A DNA stretch of 64,000 bases from Mucilaginibacter mallensis (GCF_900105165.1 NZ_LT629740.1:2728001-2792000); one strand, 5' to 3'; shown: positions 34,204-42,745, counted from the stretch's first letter. Numbers and translations: made by a program. The notes: generated by a model not told the origin, from the sequence alone.

Positions 34204-35091
34204 ATGAAAAATATAACAGTGATCGGCTCCGGAACTATGGGCAACGGCATCGCGCATACTTTCGCGCAGCATGGCTTTAATGTTGCTTTGGTTGATATTA
34301 ATGCTGATGCTTTAAACCGTGCCATACAAACTATAACCAATAACCTTGACAGGCAACTGAAAAAAGGCACCATTGATGAAAAGCAAAAAGCTGATACACT
34401 GAATAACATCATTACCCACACAGACCTCATAACAGCAGCAGCCAATGCAGATTTGGTAATAGAGGCCGCCACTGAAAACAGCGACATCAAACTAAAACTG
34501 TTTAAACAACTGAGCGAGATATGTGGCGATGATACTATATTGGCATCCAATACCTCATCCATATCTATTACACAAATAGCTTCGGTAACTAAAAAACCGG
34601 AAAATGTGATAGGCATGCATTTTATGAACCCCGTGCCTGTGATGAAACTCGTAGAGGTTATAAGGGGGTATGCAACAAGCAATGTGGTTACCCAAAAAGT
34701 GATGGAGCTGGCTCAGCAACTGGATAAAAATCCGGTTGAGGTAAATGATTATCCTGGCTTTGTGGCTAACCGCATTTTAATGCCCATGATAAATGAAGCC
34801 ATATATACCCTGTTTGAAGGCGTAGCCGGCGTAAATGAGATAGATACGGTAATGAAATTGGGCATGGCCCACCCTATGGGCCCATTACAACTTGCTGATT
34901 TTATTGGCCTGGATGTATGTCTGGCTATTTTAAATGTATTATACAGCGGCTTTGGCAATCAAAAATATGCGCCTTGCCCGCTACTGGTGAATATGGTAAC
35001 CGCCGGGCATCTGGGTGTAAAATCGGGAAGCGGGTTTTATAAATATATTGCTGGTAGTAAAGAAATTATAGTGGCCGATAAATTTTCCTGA
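34204..35091 (+). CDS. 3-hydroxybutyryl-CoA / 3-hydroxyacyl-CoA dehydrogenase
   Basis: A 295-residue protein with the NAD-binding GSGTMGNGIAHTFAQHG at about 7-23, the catalytic His-Glu pair in GMHFMNPVPVMKLVEV near 138-152, and the C-terminal helical domain (NRILMPMINEAIYTLFEGVA; GLDVCLAILNVLY). The single-domain length fits 3-hydroxybutyryl-CoA dehydrogenase rather than a FadB-type multienzyme. It reduces acetoacetyl-CoA or oxidises short 3-hydroxyacyl-CoA. It follows bioD by 64 nt; no other fatty-acid gene is nearby. Confidence 0.92.
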   Translation: MKNITVIGSGTMGNGIAHTFAQHGFNVALVDINADALNRAIQTITNNLDRQLKKGTIDEKQKADTLNNIITHTDLITAAANADLVIEAATENSDIKLKLFKQLSEICGDDTILASNTSSISITQIASVTKKPENVIGMHFMNPVPVMKLVEVIRGYATSNVVTQKVMELAQQLDKNPVEVNDYPGFVANRILMPMINEAIYTLFEGVAGVNEIDTVMKLGMAHPMGPLQLADFIGLDVCLAILNVLYSGFGNQKYAPCPLLVNMVTAGHLGVKSGSGFYKYIAGSKEIIVADKFS

Positions 35092-35155
35092 ATTTAATCA
35101 TTAAACTTTTAAGGCGTTTGATTGTCAATACGTATTATTTATCAATCATATACAG

Positions 35156-35449
35156 ATGAAAACATTATCAAAATTAGGCATCCTGGCTGCATTGGCAGGT
35201 TCGCTGTTTATGTCATCATGTGCTGGGGAGTATTATGTAAGTAACCAGCCTGCTGAAGTTTATTATACAAGACCAGTGGCACCCTATGCAGGCGCTGTTT
35301 GGATAAATGGTGATTGGGTATGGAATGGCCAGTCATATGTACGCAGACCAGGATACTGGGCAAGACCTCGTGCAGGTCACGTTTGGGTTGAAGGTAGGTG
35401 GTATCACGGACCTCGCGGTTATGCATGGCACAGAGGACGTTGGAGATAA
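35156..35449 (+). CDS. YXWGXW-repeat lipoprotein
   Basis: A 97-residue lipoprotein with a lipobox (LFMSSC, Cys at about 22). The mature part contains YxWxxW-like aromatic repeats (AVWINGDWVWNGQSYVRRPG; HVWVEGRWYHGPRGYAWHRG) and ends in Arg/Trp-rich sequence. This repeat family is common in Bacteroidota and proteobacterial envelopes, but its function is unknown. It is followed immediately by a perfect long hairpin that separates it from the convergent argS. Confidence 0.85.
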   Translation: MKTLSKLGILAALAGSLFMSSCAGEYYVSNQPAEVYYTRPVAPYAGAVWINGDWVWNGQSYVRRPGYWARPRAGHVWVEGRWYHGPRGYAWHRGRWR

Positions 35450-35456
35450 TTTATAG

Positions 35457-35515
35457 ATGTGCAGATATGCAAATGTGCAGATTCTTATCATCTGCACATT
35501 TGCATATCTGCACAT
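35457..35515. terminator. Perfect 26-bp inverted repeat between convergent genes
   Basis: Arms 35457-35482 and 35490-35515 are exact reverse complements with a 7-nt loop (TCTTATC). Each arm contains two copies of TGTGCAGAT or close variants. It lies between the lipoprotein stop and the argS stop, so it probably terminates both. It also spawns spurious open frames. Confidence 0.75.
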
Positions 35516-35517
35516 TA

Positions 35518-37284
35518 TTACATCCTCTCAGGCACTTCAATCCCCAACAAACCCATTCCTTTGCTAATCACTTTAGCTGATGCCGCAGAAAGTTGTAATC
35601 TGAATTTCTTCAGTGATTCATCTTCAGCCTGCAATATGGATTTTTCGTGGTAAAATTTGTTATAGATCTTAGCCAACTCATAAATATAATTAGCAATTAC
35701 GGCCGGGCTGTACTCTTTAGCTGCATCGTTTATAATTGCCGGGAATTGAGTCAAAATCACGATCAGGTCACGCTCAACGGCTGATAATTCCTGAATATCG
35801 ATCTTATCGGCATAATTAACACCGGCGCGGCTCATTACTGATTTAATACGGGCATGGGTATATTGAATAAATGGCCCGGTATGCCCCTGAAAATCAACAG
35901 ATTCATTAGGATCAAACAATAAGCGTTTCTTAGGATCAACTTTTAGTAAGAAGTATTTCAGCGCTCCCATACCTATCGTGTGGTATAAATGCTGCTTATC
36001 CTCTTCGCTAAAACCATCAACCTTACCTAAAGCTTCGGTTTGCTCTTTAGCTGTTTGCTCCATTTCATTAATCAGGTCATCAGCATCAACCACAGTTCCT
36101 TCACGCGATTTCATTTTACCTGATGGCAGATCAACCATACCATACGATAAATGGTATAAGCCCTGCGCCCACGTTTTGCCCAGTTTTTGCAGTATCAGGA
36201 ACAATACCTTAAAGTGATAATCCTGCTCATTACCTACAACATAAATAGATTCATTCATTTTGTAATCATCATATTTAAGCTGCGCAGTACCCAGATCCTG
36301 GGTCATGTAAACAGAAGTGCCATCAGAACGGCGAACCAATTTCTCATCAAGGCCATCAGCAGTCAGGTCTATCCATACAGAACCATCCTCCTTTGTAAAG
36401 AAAACTCCTTTTGCAAGTCCTTCCTCAACAATATCCTTACCTAATAAATAGGTATTTGATTCATAATAAAATTGATCGAAAGCGACGCCTAAAGCATTGT
36501 AAGTTTTACCAAAGCCATCATAAACCCATGTATTCATGGTTTTCCAAAGATTGATAACTTCTTCATCGCCTGCCTCCCATTTAAGCAGCATCTCCTGGGC
36601 TTGCTTAATTAGCGGCGCGTTCTTTTTGGCCTCTTCTTCGGTTTGCCCTTCGGATTTCAGGAACTCTATTTCCTTTTTATACTCTTTATCGAATATTACA
36701 TAGTACTTGCCAACCAAATGGTCGCCTTTTTCACCAGTTGATTCAGGCGTTTCACCATCACCAAACAACTGCCAGGCAAGCATTGATTTACAGATATGTA
36801 TACCCCTGTCATTCACCAAATTAGCCTTAATCACCTCATATCCTGCTGCATCTAAAATTTGTGCTACTGAAAAGCCTAAAAGGTTATTACGCACATGGCC
36901 CAGGTGCAATGGCTTGTTGGTATTTGGCGATGAATACTCTACCATTACCTTTTTACCGTTTGGTTTAGCAACGGCGAAAGTATCAGGTAAAATTTCGGTA
37001 TATAGCTGATTGAGCCAGTAGCTATCAGCAATTGAAATATTTAAAAAACCTTTTATAACGTTAAAAGCCGCAACCTCTGGCAGGTTGGCTTTAAGGTACT
37101 CACCTATCTCAGCCCCTGTTTGTTCCGGCGATTTGCGTGAGAATTTAGTGAACGGAAAAGTAACTATGGTAACCTGGCCATCAAATTCCTTACGGGTTTC
37201 CTGTAAGTTTATGGCGTCGGCAGTAATATCAGTTTGGTATAAGTGTTTAACCGCTTCAACAACGGCTTCAATAATAAAATCCAT
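35518..37284 (-). CDS. argS: Arginyl-tRNA synthetase
   Basis: A 588-residue class I synthetase from the ATG at 37284. The frame extends to 37320, but those 12 codons derive from an inverted-repeat arm and lie upstream of the perfect -7 box at 37298-37291, so they are not accepted. The additional N-terminal domain is at about 1-100. The HIGH motif is HLGH in KPLHLGHVRNN near 120, the KMSKS equivalent is in SGKMKSREG, and the C-terminal anticodon-binding domain ends in GLLGIEVPERM. It charges tRNA-Arg in the cytoplasm. It is divergent from the arginine deiminase-like gene, giving an arginine-themed neighbourhood. Confidence 0.95.
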   Translation of the reverse strand: MDFIIEAVVEAVKHLYQTDITADAINLQETRKEFDGQVTIVTFPFTKFSRKSPEQTGAEIGEYLKANLPEVAAFNVIKGFLNISIADSYWLNQLYTEILPDTFAVAKPNGKKVMVEYSSPNTNKPLHLGHVRNNLLGFSVAQILDAAGYEVIKANLVNDRGIHICKSMLAWQLFGDGETPESTGEKGDHLVGKYYVIFDKEYKKEIEFLKSEGQTEEEAKKNAPLIKQAQEMLLKWEAGDEEVINLWKTMNTWVYDGFGKTYNALGVAFDQFYYESNTYLLGKDIVEEGLAKGVFFTKEDGSVWIDLTADGLDEKLVRRSDGTSVYMTQDLGTAQLKYDDYKMNESIYVVGNEQDYHFKVLFLILQKLGKTWAQGLYHLSYGMVDLPSGKMKSREGTVVDADDLINEMEQTAKEQTEALGKVDGFSEEDKQHLYHTIGMGALKYFLLKVDPKKRLLFDPNESVDFQGHTGPFIQYTHARIKSVMSRAGVNYADKIDIQELSAVERDLIVILTQFPAIINDAAKEYSPAVIANYIYELAKIYNKFYHEKSILQAEDESLKKFRLQLSAASAKVISKGMGLLGIEVPERM

Positions 37285-37290
37285 ATTTGG

Positions 37291-37298
37291 CAAAATTA
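37291..37298 (-). promoter_or_regulatory. argS -7 element
   Basis: On the minus strand this reads TAATTTTG, a perfect TAnnTTTG, with 6 nt to the ATG at 37284. The transcript would have almost no leader. The -33 region falls inside the adjacent inverted-repeat arm. Confidence 0.5.
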
Positions 37299-37304
37299 AT
37301 ATAA

Positions 37305-37411
37305 TTAGTTCATGGTTCATAGTTGATAGTTCATAGCAGCTACGCTATAGTTTTTATCCGTTTTGTTATGAGCCATGATCCATGAACTATCAACTATGAA
37401 CCATGAACTAA
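37305..37411. repeat. Inverted repeat separating divergent argS and deiminase promoters
   Basis: Arms 37305-37335 and 37381-37411 match at 30 of 31 positions and contain the repeated words GTTCATGG/GTTCATAG. The -7 boxes of the two divergent genes lie 6 nt outside each arm, so the arms occupy both -33 regions. A symmetric operator or a shared topological element is possible. Confidence 0.7.
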
Positions 37412-37417
37412 AAAATA

Positions 37418-37425
37418 TAGATTTG
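37418..37425 (+). promoter_or_regulatory. -7 element of the arginine deiminase-like gene
   Basis: TAGATTTG, a perfect TAnnTTTG, lies 20 nt before the ATG at 37446. No TTG is found at the -33 position, which falls in the inverted-repeat arm. Confidence 0.55.
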
Positions 37426-37445
37426 TATTTCCTCTTATTCATTTT

Positions 37446-38891
37446 ATGATACTCAAAAACGATAGTTTTAAAATTGATGTAACTTCCGAAATTGGCAATC
37501 TTCGCAGTTTATTGATCCATAGTCCGGATAGCGGACTGGGCAAAGTGGTACCCTCAAAGGCCCAGGACTGGCTTTTTGAAGATATAGTACATTTGGATAC
37601 TGTTCGTAAAAATGAATATGACTACTACATAAAGTTGCTGATGTATTTCCTCGATCCGGATAAGATAAAGGGAAAACTCAAGCAAATTGATAGCGCTGCC
37701 GATAAGCGTTCATTCTTTAAACCTGATAATAAGAACTTCCACGCCTCAGATAAAGTAATTGAGATACAAACCTTGCTGGCTGATATACTGGAAGAAAAAA
37801 ACATACGCGAGAAACTGGTAGCCTCTGTTTGCGCTATCGAAAGCTGCAACTATCGCCTGCAACAAAAACTAATAGATACCAAACCGGTTGAGCTGGCCAA
37901 AATATTTATATCAGGCTCATTAACTACCGATGAGATGATCTTTGCACCTATCCCTAACCTGATATTTTCAAGGGATATCGGCATCGCCATAAATAATTTT
38001 ATGCTGCTTAATAAACCTGCAAAAAAGGCAAGAGCGCGCGAAACTCTGTTGGCCAGGTACATATTTTTCAACCATCCATTGTTTGCAAATTATCGCGAGA
38101 ACATTTTAGAGATCCCCGAAAGCATGCAGCATTTTTTGCGCCCCGGTGAAGATAATACCGATAAAACCACCCTTGAAGGCGGTGATGTGATGATGGTTAG
38201 TCCGCAGCATTTGATAATCGGCTGCAGTGAACGAACCTCAACAAGTGGTGCAAATGAAGCTATTAAGCTATTGTTTGATAATGATGTAGTTAAAAAAGTA
38301 ACCATAGTAAAAATACCGCACAAGCGCGACTACATGCATATTGATACCGTGTTTACCCAAGTCAAACGAAATATGTGGGTATTGCTTGGCTCGCTGACTA
38401 TTGCTGAAAGCCCGATTGAAGATAAAGAACCGATTGCCTGGTTTGCCGATAAAAAGTCAAAGGATAAGGTAGAGATCATCCAATTTAGAAAAGGCAAAAA
38501 GCCAAAGATGTTTGAGTGCTTGGAAGCCCTGCTATCAAACATCAGCGAGCATGATCTGGAAAGCAAAGAGAAAACTCAATTCATTTATTCAGGTAATAAT
38601 ACCTTCCCTTATGATGCCCGGGAGCAATGGACTGACTCCTGCAACCTGCTGGCTGTAAAAGAAGGCGTAGTGCTGGGTTACGACCGCAATGATAAAACCG
38701 TTGAGGCATTTAAACAAAATGGCTTTAAAGTGGTTAAAGTAGCTGAACTGTTGGAGAAGTTTGAAAATAACGAGCTGAATCCGCAAACAATGAAGGATAC
38801 CTTGATTTTGATGCCATCGGCAGAATTATCAAGAGCGAGGGGTGGTTTTCATTGTATGAGTATGCCACTTTTTAGGGATAAAGTTTTATAA
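37446..38891 (+). CDS. Arginine deiminase family protein
   Basis: A 481-residue member of the guanidine-modifying superfamily. It shows the arginine deiminase landmarks in order: EIGNLRSLLIHSPDS near 14, WLFEDIVHLDTV near 42, FSRDIGIAINN near 177, EGGDVMMVSPQHLIIGCSERTS near 242, MHIDTVF near 298 and the catalytic Cys in GGFHCMSMPL near 470. It is longer than typical ADI (about 410); the extra residues lie mainly between 60 and 120 and around 320-380. Expected reaction: arginine to citrulline and ammonia. CtlX and a SpeA-type decarboxylase follow on the same strand. Confidence 0.85.
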   Translation: MILKNDSFKIDVTSEIGNLRSLLIHSPDSGLGKVVPSKAQDWLFEDIVHLDTVRKNEYDYYIKLLMYFLDPDKIKGKLKQIDSAADKRSFFKPDNKNFHASDKVIEIQTLLADILEEKNIREKLVASVCAIESCNYRLQQKLIDTKPVELAKIFISGSLTTDEMIFAPIPNLIFSRDIGIAINNFMLLNKPAKKARARETLLARYIFFNHPLFANYRENILEIPESMQHFLRPGEDNTDKTTLEGGDVMMVSPQHLIIGCSERTSTSGANEAIKLLFDNDVVKKVTIVKIPHKRDYMHIDTVFTQVKRNMWVLLGSLTIAESPIEDKEPIAWFADKKSKDKVEIIQFRKGKKPKMFECLEALLSNISEHDLESKEKTQFIYSGNNTFPYDAREQWTDSCNLLAVKEGVVLGYDRNDKTVEAFKQNGFKVVKVAELLEKFENNELNPQTMKDTLILMPSAELSRARGGFHCMSMPLFRDKVL

Positions 38892-38895
38892 AAAA

Positions 38896-38982
38896 GTCAT
38901 TGGTCATTGAGTCATTAGTCATTGTTTGATTGATGAAAAATGGCCTAATGATACAAATGACTAATGACAACTGACCAATGAC
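38896..38982. repeat. Inverted repeat running into the ctlX start codon
   Basis: Imperfect arms of about 29 nt (38896-38925 and 38954-38982) are built from the words GTCATTGGTCA and CATTAGTCATT. The ctlX ATG (38978) is the last part of the second arm, so folding of this RNA would sequester the start. Confidence 0.65.
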
Positions 38983-39904
38983 CACGCAGCAATCTACATC
39001 ACACCTACTAATGATACGCCCGGTTAGCTTCGGGTTTAATGAGCAAACTGCCGTGAGCAATGCTTTTCAAGTAAAGCAGGGCGGTAAAAATGAAGTGCAG
39101 GAAAAAGCTTTAATTGAGTTTAATAACCTGGTTACCGTACTTAGGAATAACGGTGTAGATGTTACCGTTATTGACGATACCCCCGAACCCCATACCCCTG
39201 ATTCTATATTTCCTAATAACTGGGTATCTTTTCATAGTGATGGAAATATTTTTCTGTACCCCATGCAGGCCAACAACCGCCGGTTGGAACGCCGGGAAGA
39301 TATTATCAATCAATTAGAAGATTGTTTTAAAGTGCACCACATTGTTGACCTGAGCAGATTTGAGCAGGATCATAAGTTTTTAGAAGGTACGGGCAGTATG
39401 GTTTTGGACCGGATAGGTAAAATTGCTTATGCTTGTATTTCACCACGTACTGATAAAGATGTGTTAGCAGTTTTTTGCGAGCAAACCGGCTATAAAGCTA
39501 TTTGCTTTGATGCAATTGATGAACATGGTAAAGCTATTTATCATACCAACGTTTTAATGTGCGTTGGCAGCAAGTTCGCGGTTATTTGTTTGGATAGCAT
39601 TCCTAACCCGAACGAGCGTACAATAGTTATTGAATCACTGCAAACGACCAGGAAGGAAATTATTGAAATATCATTTGAGCAAATGAATCAATTTGCCGGT
39701 AATATGCTGGAGGTACAGAATAAAAATGGAGAGGCGCTGATCGTAATGTCACAAAGCGCTTTTAAGTCGCTCACGGGGGCTCAAAAAACAACGCTTAAAA
39801 AGTATGGAGAACTGATTTACAGCAATATAAACACTATTGAAACTAACGGCGGAGGTAGTGCAAGATGTATGATAGCCGAGGTACATTTACCGTTTGAATC
39901 ATAA
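38978..39904 (+). CDS. ctlX: Citrulline utilization hydrolase CtlX family (guanidine-modifying superfamily)
   Basis: A 308-residue protein with the family N-terminus STSHLLMIRPVSFGFNEQTA, then DTPEPHTPDSIFPNNWVSFH at about 70-90, the core EGTGSMVLDRIGKIAYAC near 137, YHTNVLMCVG near 187 and the catalytic Cys in NGGGSARCMIAEVH near 298. Its nearest characterised relative is the CtlX citrulline ureidase of Francisella, which yields ornithine, CO2 and ammonia. Related proteins are dimethylarginine hydrolases. The ATG at 38978 sits in an inverted-repeat arm; Met12 is the only alternative and would remove conserved residues. It lies directly behind the arginine deiminase-like gene. Confidence 0.85.
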   Translation: MTTQQSTSHLLMIRPVSFGFNEQTAVSNAFQVKQGGKNEVQEKALIEFNNLVTVLRNNGVDVTVIDDTPEPHTPDSIFPNNWVSFHSDGNIFLYPMQANNRRLERREDIINQLEDCFKVHHIVDLSRFEQDHKFLEGTGSMVLDRIGKIAYACISPRTDKDVLAVFCEQTGYKAICFDAIDEHGKAIYHTNVLMCVGSKFAVICLDSIPNPNERTIVIESLQTTRKEIIEISFEQMNQFAGNMLEVQNKNGEALIVMSQSAFKSLTGAQKTTLKKYGELIYSNINTIETNGGGSARCMIAEVHLPFES

Positions 39905-40029
39905 TTTACAACCCAAAGCTATGGACTATTAACCGTGAAATATTTGCTCCTAAAATAATTACATTACATCGATAAAAAAATCATCATAATTTCCGTTTAA
40001 ATTTTACATTTTTGCCAAAATTTTAATAG

Positions 40030-41424
40030 ATGCAGAGTTACCAGGAATTTCTTGACCTAAGTGTAGGTTTCCCACAGGAAGGTTTTGAGATAATAGATGA
40101 TGAATTATATTTTCATGATCTTAATTTGATGGAAATGATCGAAACGTATGGTACTCCCTTGCGCTTCACTTATATTCCAATCATCTCGAAAAAGATACAA
40201 CAGGCAAAACTGTTGTTTCAGCAGGCGATTATTAAAAACAATTATCGCGGCAGTTATAAATATTGCTATTGTACAAAAAGCTCGCATTTTAAGCATATTG
40301 TTGAAGAGGCGCTTAAAAACGAGATCCACCTTGAAACATCTTCGGCATTTGATATGCCAATGATTGATGCCCTTGAGAAAAAAGGCTCGCTAAATAAAGA
40401 TGTTACCGTAATATGTAATGGCTTTAAAACTTTTCAGTACAAACAATATATCATTGATATGCTGCATGATGGTTTTAAAAACATCATCCCGGTACTGGAC
40501 AATAAAGAGGAGTTTAACCTGTATGATGACGAGATCGAGATGGATACCCCATGTAATCTTGGCATACGTATAGCCGCAGAAGAGCAGCCGGATTCTCAGT
40601 TCTATACCTCACGCCTTGGTGTAAGGCTGGAAGATATCATCGATTTTTATTATAACAAGATAGAGAACAATCCTAACTTCCAGGTTAAATTACTGCATTT
40701 CTTTATCAATTCAGGTATATCAGATACACCCTATTACTGGAATGAGCTTGAAAAATATGTAACCCTATATTGCAAGTTTAAAAAGATAAACCCTGCATTA
40801 GATACGATTGATATCGGTGGCGGTTTACCATTCAAGGATTCATTGGTATTTGACTTTGATTATGAATACATGATCAATGAGATAGTGAGCCGAATAAAAG
40901 AGATCTGCGCCGAAAATGATACCGTTGAACCGGATATTATTACTGAATTTGGTAAATATACCGTTGCGGAGGCTTCAGGTATCCTATACAAAGTATTAGG
41001 CCGTAAACAGCAGAACGACCGTGAAAAATGGCTTATGCTGGATGGTTCATTCATCACCAACCTACCGGATGTTTGGGCATTGAACCAAAAATATATTTTG
41101 TTACCAATAAACAACTGGGACAGCGAATATGAGCGTGTGAACTTAGGTGGTATTACCTGCGACGGTCAGGATTATTACAACCAGGAGGCCCACATGAACA
41201 GTGTGTTTATGCCTAAAACCCGTAAGGTGCAATATTTGGGCTTCTTTAATACAGGTGCCTACCAGGAAGTATTAAGCGGTTATGGTGGCATACACCATTG
41301 CCTGCTGCCATCGCCAAAGCATGTGATCATCAGGCGCAACCGCGATGAAACATTCAATTTCGAGGTATTTGGTGAGGAACAAAACAGTAAACAGGTATTG
41401 AAGATACTGGGTTATACAACTTAA
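40030..41424 (+). CDS. speA: Arginine decarboxylase, Bacteroidota SpeA type (PLP fold III)
   Basis: A 464-residue fold-III PLP enzyme. The PLP Lys is expected in KYCYCTKSSHF near 76, preceded by the barrel start GTPLRFTYIP. ICNGFKTFQY near 137, SRLGVRL near 198, IDIGGGLPF near 258 and TEFGKYTVAEASG near 305 are the family landmarks. The C-terminal barrel has GITCDGQDYY near 375 and NTGAYQEVLSGYGG near 418. It resembles the short Bacteroidota arginine decarboxylases rather than the 630-residue E. coli SpeA. Product: agmatine, for polyamines. A -7-like TACATTTTTG is at 40005-40014. Confidence 0.85.
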   Translation: MQSYQEFLDLSVGFPQEGFEIIDDELYFHDLNLMEMIETYGTPLRFTYIPIISKKIQQAKLLFQQAIIKNNYRGSYKYCYCTKSSHFKHIVEEALKNEIHLETSSAFDMPMIDALEKKGSLNKDVTVICNGFKTFQYKQYIIDMLHDGFKNIIPVLDNKEEFNLYDDEIEMDTPCNLGIRIAAEEQPDSQFYTSRLGVRLEDIIDFYYNKIENNPNFQVKLLHFFINSGISDTPYYWNELEKYVTLYCKFKKINPALDTIDIGGGLPFKDSLVFDFDYEYMINEIVSRIKEICAENDTVEPDIITEFGKYTVAEASGILYKVLGRKQQNDREKWLMLDGSFITNLPDVWALNQKYILLPINNWDSEYERVNLGGITCDGQDYYNQEAHMNSVFMPKTRKVQYLGFFNTGAYQEVLSGYGGIHHCLLPSPKHVIIRRNRDETFNFEVFGEEQNSKQVLKILGYTT

Positions 41425-41436
41425 AGAATAATTCAG

Positions 41437-41502
41437 GAGACGCAAAATATTGCGTCTCTACATTTAAAAGATCATCGTAGAGACACAAAATATTGTGTCT
41501 CT
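41437..41502. repeat. Two GACGCAA-type hairpins (interspersed repeat copies 3 and 4)
   Basis: Copy 3 (41437-41458) has arms GAGACGCAA/TTGCGTCTC around AATA. Copy 4 (41479-41502) has arms AGAGACACAA/TTGTGTCTCT around the same AATA, and is followed by a run of seven T starting within its last base. The G-C to A-T change is compensated in the opposite arm, so pairing is conserved. Copy 4 should act as a terminator for speA. Confidence 0.75.
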
Positions 41503-41512
41503 TTTTTTATCC

Positions 41513-41605
41513 TTGTCATTTCGAACGATAGAGAGAAATCTTCTGCAAAATATATGGCGCCAATGCAAGTCGAAGAAGATTTCTCGCTATCGCTCGAAAT
41601 GACAA
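41513..41605. repeat. TTGTCATTTCGA inverted-repeat element, copy 1
   Basis: Terminal arms TTGTCATTTCGA (41513-41524) and TCGAAATGACAA (41594-41605) are exact, and inner segments GAGAAATCTTC and GAAGATTTCTC also pair. It lies between speA and maf, which converge. A second copy is at 50350-50491. The family is widespread in Bacteroidota; function unknown. Confidence 0.75.
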
Positions 41606-41613
41606 TGAGGTTT

Positions 41614-42183
41614 TTAAAGATTCTTTAACTGCTGATACAGTTTTTCAGTAGGCAGACCTACCACGTTGGTATAAGAACCGTTGATGCGTTCAATACCAAT
41701 CAGACCTATCCTTTCCTGGATGCCGTATGAGCCGGCTTTGTCAAGGGGCTGGTATTTTTCAACATAACTGGTGATCTCCTCATCCGTAAGCTTGCGGAAG
41801 AATACTTCGGATACATCAAAAAACTTGTTGTATTTGTGTTTATGCAATAAGCAAACACCGGTTATAACTTTATGCACCCTACCTGAAAGCATTTTAAGCA
41901 TCTCTACGGCATGTTCAGGGGTTTCGGGCTTACCAAGTATTAGGCCATCAATACACACGATGGTATCGGCTGTAAGCACTACCTCATCCCCTATGGTTTC
42001 ATCAAAAGCCTCTGCTTTTTTTGTGGCAATATAGAGTGCAACCTCTTCAGGTGATAAATGATCAGGATATGATTCATCAACCTCTTTCAAAACTATCCTA
42101 AAATCAATATCCATCAACCTCAGCAATTCTTGCCTCCTGGGTGATTTTGATGCAAGAATGATTTTTGGTAATGGGTTATTCAT
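41614..42183 (-). CDS. maf: Maf family nucleoside triphosphate pyrophosphatase
   Basis: A 189-residue protein with the N-terminal LASKSPRRQELL at about 11-22, VLTADTIVCIDGLILGKP near 70 and KAGSYGIQERIGL near 150. These are the phosphate- and base-contacting motifs of Maf/YhdE, which hydrolyse dTTP/UTP and modified nucleotides to monophosphates. It is the last gene of a probable five- or six-gene minus-strand operon, 40 nt behind the KdsC-type phosphatase. Confidence 0.93.
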   Translation of the reverse strand: MNNPLPKIILASKSPRRQELLRLMDIDFRIVLKEVDESYPDHLSPEEVALYIATKKAEAFDETIGDEVVLTADTIVCIDGLILGKPETPEHAVEMLKMLSGRVHKVITGVCLLHKHKYNKFFDVSEVFFRKLTDEEITSYVEKYQPLDKAGSYGIQERIGLIGIERINGSYTNVVGLPTEKLYQQLKNL

Positions 42184-42223
42184 CTGAAGAGACCTTTTGA
42201 CTTTAAACTTTTGACTTTAAAAC

Positions 42224-42745
42224 CTACCAGCTATAGGCCTGTTCGCTCATCCACTTACCCTGTATCTTCAACACTTTTTCAATCACGTCGCGGGCGCAGC
42301 CCTTGCCTCCGGCATAAGGCGATACATACTGACTTGCGGCTTTTATTTCTTCCACAGCATCAGCAGGACAAGTAGGTAAACCCGCCAGGTGCATTGCACC
42401 CAGATCGGGTATATCATCGCCCATGTATAAAACATTAGAGGCATGGGTGGCTTTTTCTTCCAGGTAAACTTTTAAACGCTCAGTTTTGGTGTGGGTACCC
42501 ATATAAACATCAGTTACCCCCAGGCTGTTTAAACGGTAAACCGCACTTTTTGAGCGGCTGCCCGAAATGACACAAACCTGGTAACCGCATTTTACGGCCA
42601 GTTGTATCGCGTAACCATCCTTAATATTGAAGGCACGGCTTTGCTCACCGTTCTCTGCTACAAATACAGAACCATCGGTAAGTACGCCATCCACATCAAA
42701 AATAAAAGTGGTTATATCTTTAAGTTTATTCAGGAATGATTCCAT
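42224..42745 (-). CDS. KdsC-type HAD-IIIA phosphatase (KDO-8-phosphate phosphatase)
   Basis: A 173-residue HAD protein without a cap domain. Motif I is FDVDGVLTDG at about 17-26, motif II is the Ser of VISGSRSK near 58, the Lys is in the segment around 80-90, and motif III is YMGDDIPDLGAM near 107. Length and motif spelling fit KdsC, which makes KDO for lipid A. A small direct repeat (TTTTGACTTTAAA twice, 42195-42222) lies between this gene and maf. Confidence 0.88.
   Translation of the reverse strand: MESFLNKLKDITTFIFDVDGVLTDGSVFVAENGEQSRAFNIKDGYAIQLAVKCGYQVCVISGSRSKSAVYRLNSLGVTDVYMGTHTKTERLKVYLEEKATHASNVLYMGDDIPDLGAMHLAGLPTCPADAVEEIKAASQYVSPYAGGKGCARDVIEKVLKIQGKWMSEQAYSW

Noticed and set aside
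35398..35580. Overlapping short open frames on both strands around 35333-35653
   Set aside because: They are generated by the perfect 26-bp hairpin and by the 3' end of argS on the other strand; no coding features.
37285..37320. Twelve extra N-terminal codons of argS
   Set aside because: They encode the inverted-repeat arm and lie upstream of the argS -7 box.
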